This document shows positions 61,755-64,000 of a stretch of DNA of 64,000 bases, in pieces. The notes under the pieces were generated by a model. It searched no databases. It saw only the letters and a list, made by a program, of their open reading frames with translations, and had not been told where the DNA came from. The position numbers were made by a program, and so were the translations under genes. This stretch comes from Asparagopsis taxiformis (Eukaryota > Rhodophyta > Florideophyceae > Bonnemaisoniales > Bonnemaisoniaceae). How positions within the stretch are numbered: the stretch's first letter is position 1; the number at the start of each line of letters is the position of its first letter. The stretch lies in the NCBI GenBank assembly GCA_030407315.1, contig JALQPE010002045.1:1-64000 (forward strand). Reading direction: 5' to 3'.

Positions 61755-62968
61755 GCGTTTAGTTAGTTAGTAAGCGAGCGTATGCGTGGCGATACAATTA
61801 CGTGTCACGGCGCGCGTGCGCGAACGCGTGCGATTGCGAGCCCGGCACCACGTGTAGCGACTTCTACGAATTTCCCTTTATTTCCCCTTTTTGGTTTTTT
61901 TTATGACGAAAGTCTTTTTCCCAAATATTTCCCTTTTTTGCGTGCGAGCGAGCGGCCGCCGGCCGGCCACGGTAGGACAGCCTGTTCTTTAGTAGTTAGC
62001 TATTAATGGTCGTTCCGTTTCGCACCTTACCAATAAACAGCCAGCACCTTCGCAGCTACGAGTTAAGCGTTTAGCGAATCGCGAGGACCGATTGCGTTGA
62101 AACGTTGCGTGCGGGTTGCTCACGATCGCCGACGTTCGCGTGCGCGCTGCGCATAAACCGATCGTCGAACCGCGTCGCACCGCGATAGCGCGCGTTGCGT
62201 CGCACGCCACTAGGCCAGGGATTTACGACCCCTGTGTGGATCGCGTTGTGCTCGAGTTTACTCGGTGATCTCACCCTGAGATCACGGCTTGCGCCGGCCC
62301 GCGAATCCCGTGTTACGATCGTTCCCTACGCGTTCCGCCGTTGTACCACCCGTTCGCCAGCGCGACCGAGCGACGCGCGAAACGCAAGTTCAACCAGCGC
62401 GTTACGGTTCACCTCGCCCTGACACGGTTGCAATTCTAGAACTCCCTTAGCGATCGCCACTCCGGCTGGTCCTACAGTGGACGGATATAGTAATAATTCG
62501 GCATCACTTCAGTCCCCGCATAAGGGTCAGAAAGGCCTTGCGTGGCTGCCGCGGCAGGAGCATAGAGGTCAAGATAAGAGCCCGGCAACAGTTGATGGGC
62601 TGCCGTTCGTGCTGTCACCGCCGAAGCGGTATTGGTCGGAGTACTCGTTGCAGGCAACGAGCGGTTAGACTCCCGAGGGTTGTTGTTAACGTCCCCTTTC
62701 GCGTCGGGATGCGGAGGCGCCATGATTCCCCACTCGCTGATTTGGATCGGAATAGGGGAAATGGAAGTGACGAGTCGTTTCGTACCGCCTGGCAGTCCTC
62801 GCTGATCGAGCCGTGTCGCTTCCCTATTGGGTGCCCACTTAAGGGATGTGCCAACCAGAAGGCACCAGCCAACTGGCGTGTTTCCTATACTTGGGACAAG
62901 CTAAGGCTGACAAATAACCCCACTCGGGCCTATCGGCCCCGGCCAAGACCCCACAAGGGGCAAATTTT
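61755..62968. other. GC-rich, LTR-retrotransposon-like remnant
   Basis: Composition switches to the CpG-rich style of the gypsy elements. GGTCCTACA followed by one base and TGGACGG at 62465-62481 looks like an LTR end plus priming site. A minus-strand frame 62723-62472 (MAPPHPDAKGDVNNNPRESN ... GLSDPYAGTEVMP) may be the tail of an antisense ORF like that at 10065-12436. No alignment could be run, so this remains a guess. Confidence 0.35.
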
Positions 62969-63459
62969 AACTTAGGCTGATCAGCCATACATTACAATTA
63001 AGCCTATTGGCAATGACCTCGCAGGTAGGCGAGCGCCAGTAATTGGGTTCTGATTGGTCACTATCTGGATATTTATTCCTAACCACTAACCCTAGCTTAC
63101 AGTAGACTTAGTATAAAACGGCCACTGGAATAGCCAGTAGGCACGGTTTCTAGAGTAACGTAAACTCAAGTGGAATTACGACCCATTGGAACAGTGTTCG
63201 CATACCTATTGTTCAACCCCTCTCCGGGAAAACCTTAGGGTTAGCCAACAGCTCGACGGATTACGTCACTCGCTCTATCCATACGCCTCTCGCGTGAGCA
63301 CCCCTTCGTCGCACAACCCCCTCCGGGTAACGACACCTTCTCTCTTACGAGACTACCCGCTGGGTACCTATAAGGTTCATCTGCTCTACCACTTCCTCTA
63401 CCGAGGCTCGGGACACCTGTCGGGTGGTTTGCCGCTCCAGCGGATTTCTACCTGCTACA
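62969..63459 (+). repeat. Probable LTR of a third gypsy element
   Basis: The right edge is well supported: CCTGCTACA ends at 63459, one base before a primer-binding site of the same type as at 875. TATAAAA lies at 63112-63118. The left edge, placed at TGATCAGCC, is a guess, because no second LTR is present in the window for comparison. Confidence 0.45.
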
Positions 63460-63460
63460 T

Positions 63461-63478
63461 TGGTCTCTCGACCTAGAA
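63461..63478 (+). promoter_or_regulatory. Primer-binding site of third gypsy element
   Basis: TGGTCTCTCGACCTAGAA differs from the site at 875-892 at two positions and has the same one-base spacing from the LTR end. Confidence 0.6.
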
Positions 63479-63537
63479 CCTTGTACCCTCTGGTAACTCT
63501 CCTTGGGAGAAATTCCCCTTTTCACATCATCTCCACG

Positions 63538-64000
63538 ATGCCTCGTAACCCTACAGCGGGACCCTCTAGTGAGGACATAGCGCCTGCCAGCGACTTATCC
63601 GATTCGGATCTGATCGCCGAAGAAGGCGTGGTGATCAACACCTTACAAGATCGGGCTGACCGAATCTTCAAAGAACGGTTGGAAGAGTTCAAGGCTGAAT
63701 TCAGCACCGTCGTCGAGAAGACTGTTCAAGACCGCAGGGCGGAGATCGTAGACGCTACGGTTGAAACCGTAATGGAACTGGTCGAGCCAAAATTGCTGGC
63801 CGCCAGCCGAGAAGCCACCCAAGATCGGGACGCCGAGTTCCTAGCGGAAACCTGGATGCAGGTAAAAGCCGAATTCGCTAAACGCGTATCCCGTTTGGAA
63901 ACTCGTCTGGAAGAGGTTTCGATTCACGGCTGCAATGCCAGTCCTTTAGGACAACAGGAGTTTCCTGCTCGCCGCATCCGATCGGCTGATTCCCCTGACC
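63538..64000 (+). CDS. gag: gag, 5' part of third gypsy element
   Basis: Starts at the ATG at 63538 (MPRNPTAGPSSEDIAPAS), 60 bases past the primer-binding site, and stays open to the window edge (154 codons). It is highly charged and helical (RADRIFKERLEEFKAEFSTV, FAKRVSRLETRLEEV), comparable to the coiled-coil start of the gag at 1159. Unlike that gag it has no frame break so far. Confidence 0.6.
   Translation, partial: MPRNPTAGPSSEDIAPASDLSDSDLIAEEGVVINTLQDRADRIFKERLEEFKAEFSTVVEKTVQDRRAEIVDATVETVMELVEPKLLAASREATQDRDAEFLAETWMQVKAEFAKRVSRLETRLEEVSIHGCNASPLGQQEFPARRIRSADSPD

Overview
The window is eukaryotic mobile-element territory with no recognisable host housekeeping gene, RNA gene or CRISPR array. 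Evidence: chromodomain-type Ty3/Gypsy LTR retrotransposons, a Plavaka/CACTA-like transposase, a DUF7869-type transposase, SET domains, polyadenylation signals and nuclear-localisation-like basic tails. The large ORFs show no obvious introns. The left 20 kb is CpG-rich and the 42-49 kb block visibly more AT-rich. A red alga or another intron-poor alga or protist would fit, but the species cannot be fixed from the sequence.

Layout. 1-19784: two related gypsy elements. A complete young copy (221-13544, + strand) has 653/657-bp LTRs and a perfect 5-bp target duplication GTTGC. It sits inside an inverted older copy (1-220 and 13545-19784), which stops inside its RT/RNase H region at 19784. Both carry an extra antisense ORF between pol and the 3' LTR. 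19785-21400: repeats and a pyrimidine-rich stretch. 21390-31900 (block A): a dioxygenase and a ParB-like protein on the minus strand, and a DNA methyltransferase-SET fusion on the plus strand, punctuated by copies of one inverted-repeat-rich family (called GW here). 32182-49344 (block B): a 17.2-kb insertion with imperfect terminal inverted repeats that splits one GW copy. It holds a decayed Sel1-repeat gene, a transposase paralogue without its core, a ParB-like gene, a second DNA methyltransferase and an intact-looking DUF7869 transposase. 49676-55085: a coiled-coil protein and a Plavaka-like transposase, convergent. 55750-57567: three tandem-repeat arrays. 57568-61752 (block C): a second dioxygenase and a truncated SET gene, convergent, with a palindrome cluster between them. 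61750-64000: GC-rich LTR-type sequence and the start of another gypsy element.

The standout feature is a recurring set of DNA- and chromatin-modification modules: ParB-like DGxHR protein, DPPY-class DNA methyltransferase, HxD dioxygenase and SET domain. They recur in three neighbouring blocks in different combinations, in places as fusions, together with a shared uncharacterised module marked by PPETxGG. One block also carries a transposase. This resembles a phage-style DNA-modification kit carried by eukaryotic transposons. Individual domains are recognised from motifs; that they work together is inference. Many genes carry single-base frame breaks, and the two gypsy LTRs differ mostly by small indels, so real decay and indel errors in the assembly both need to be considered.
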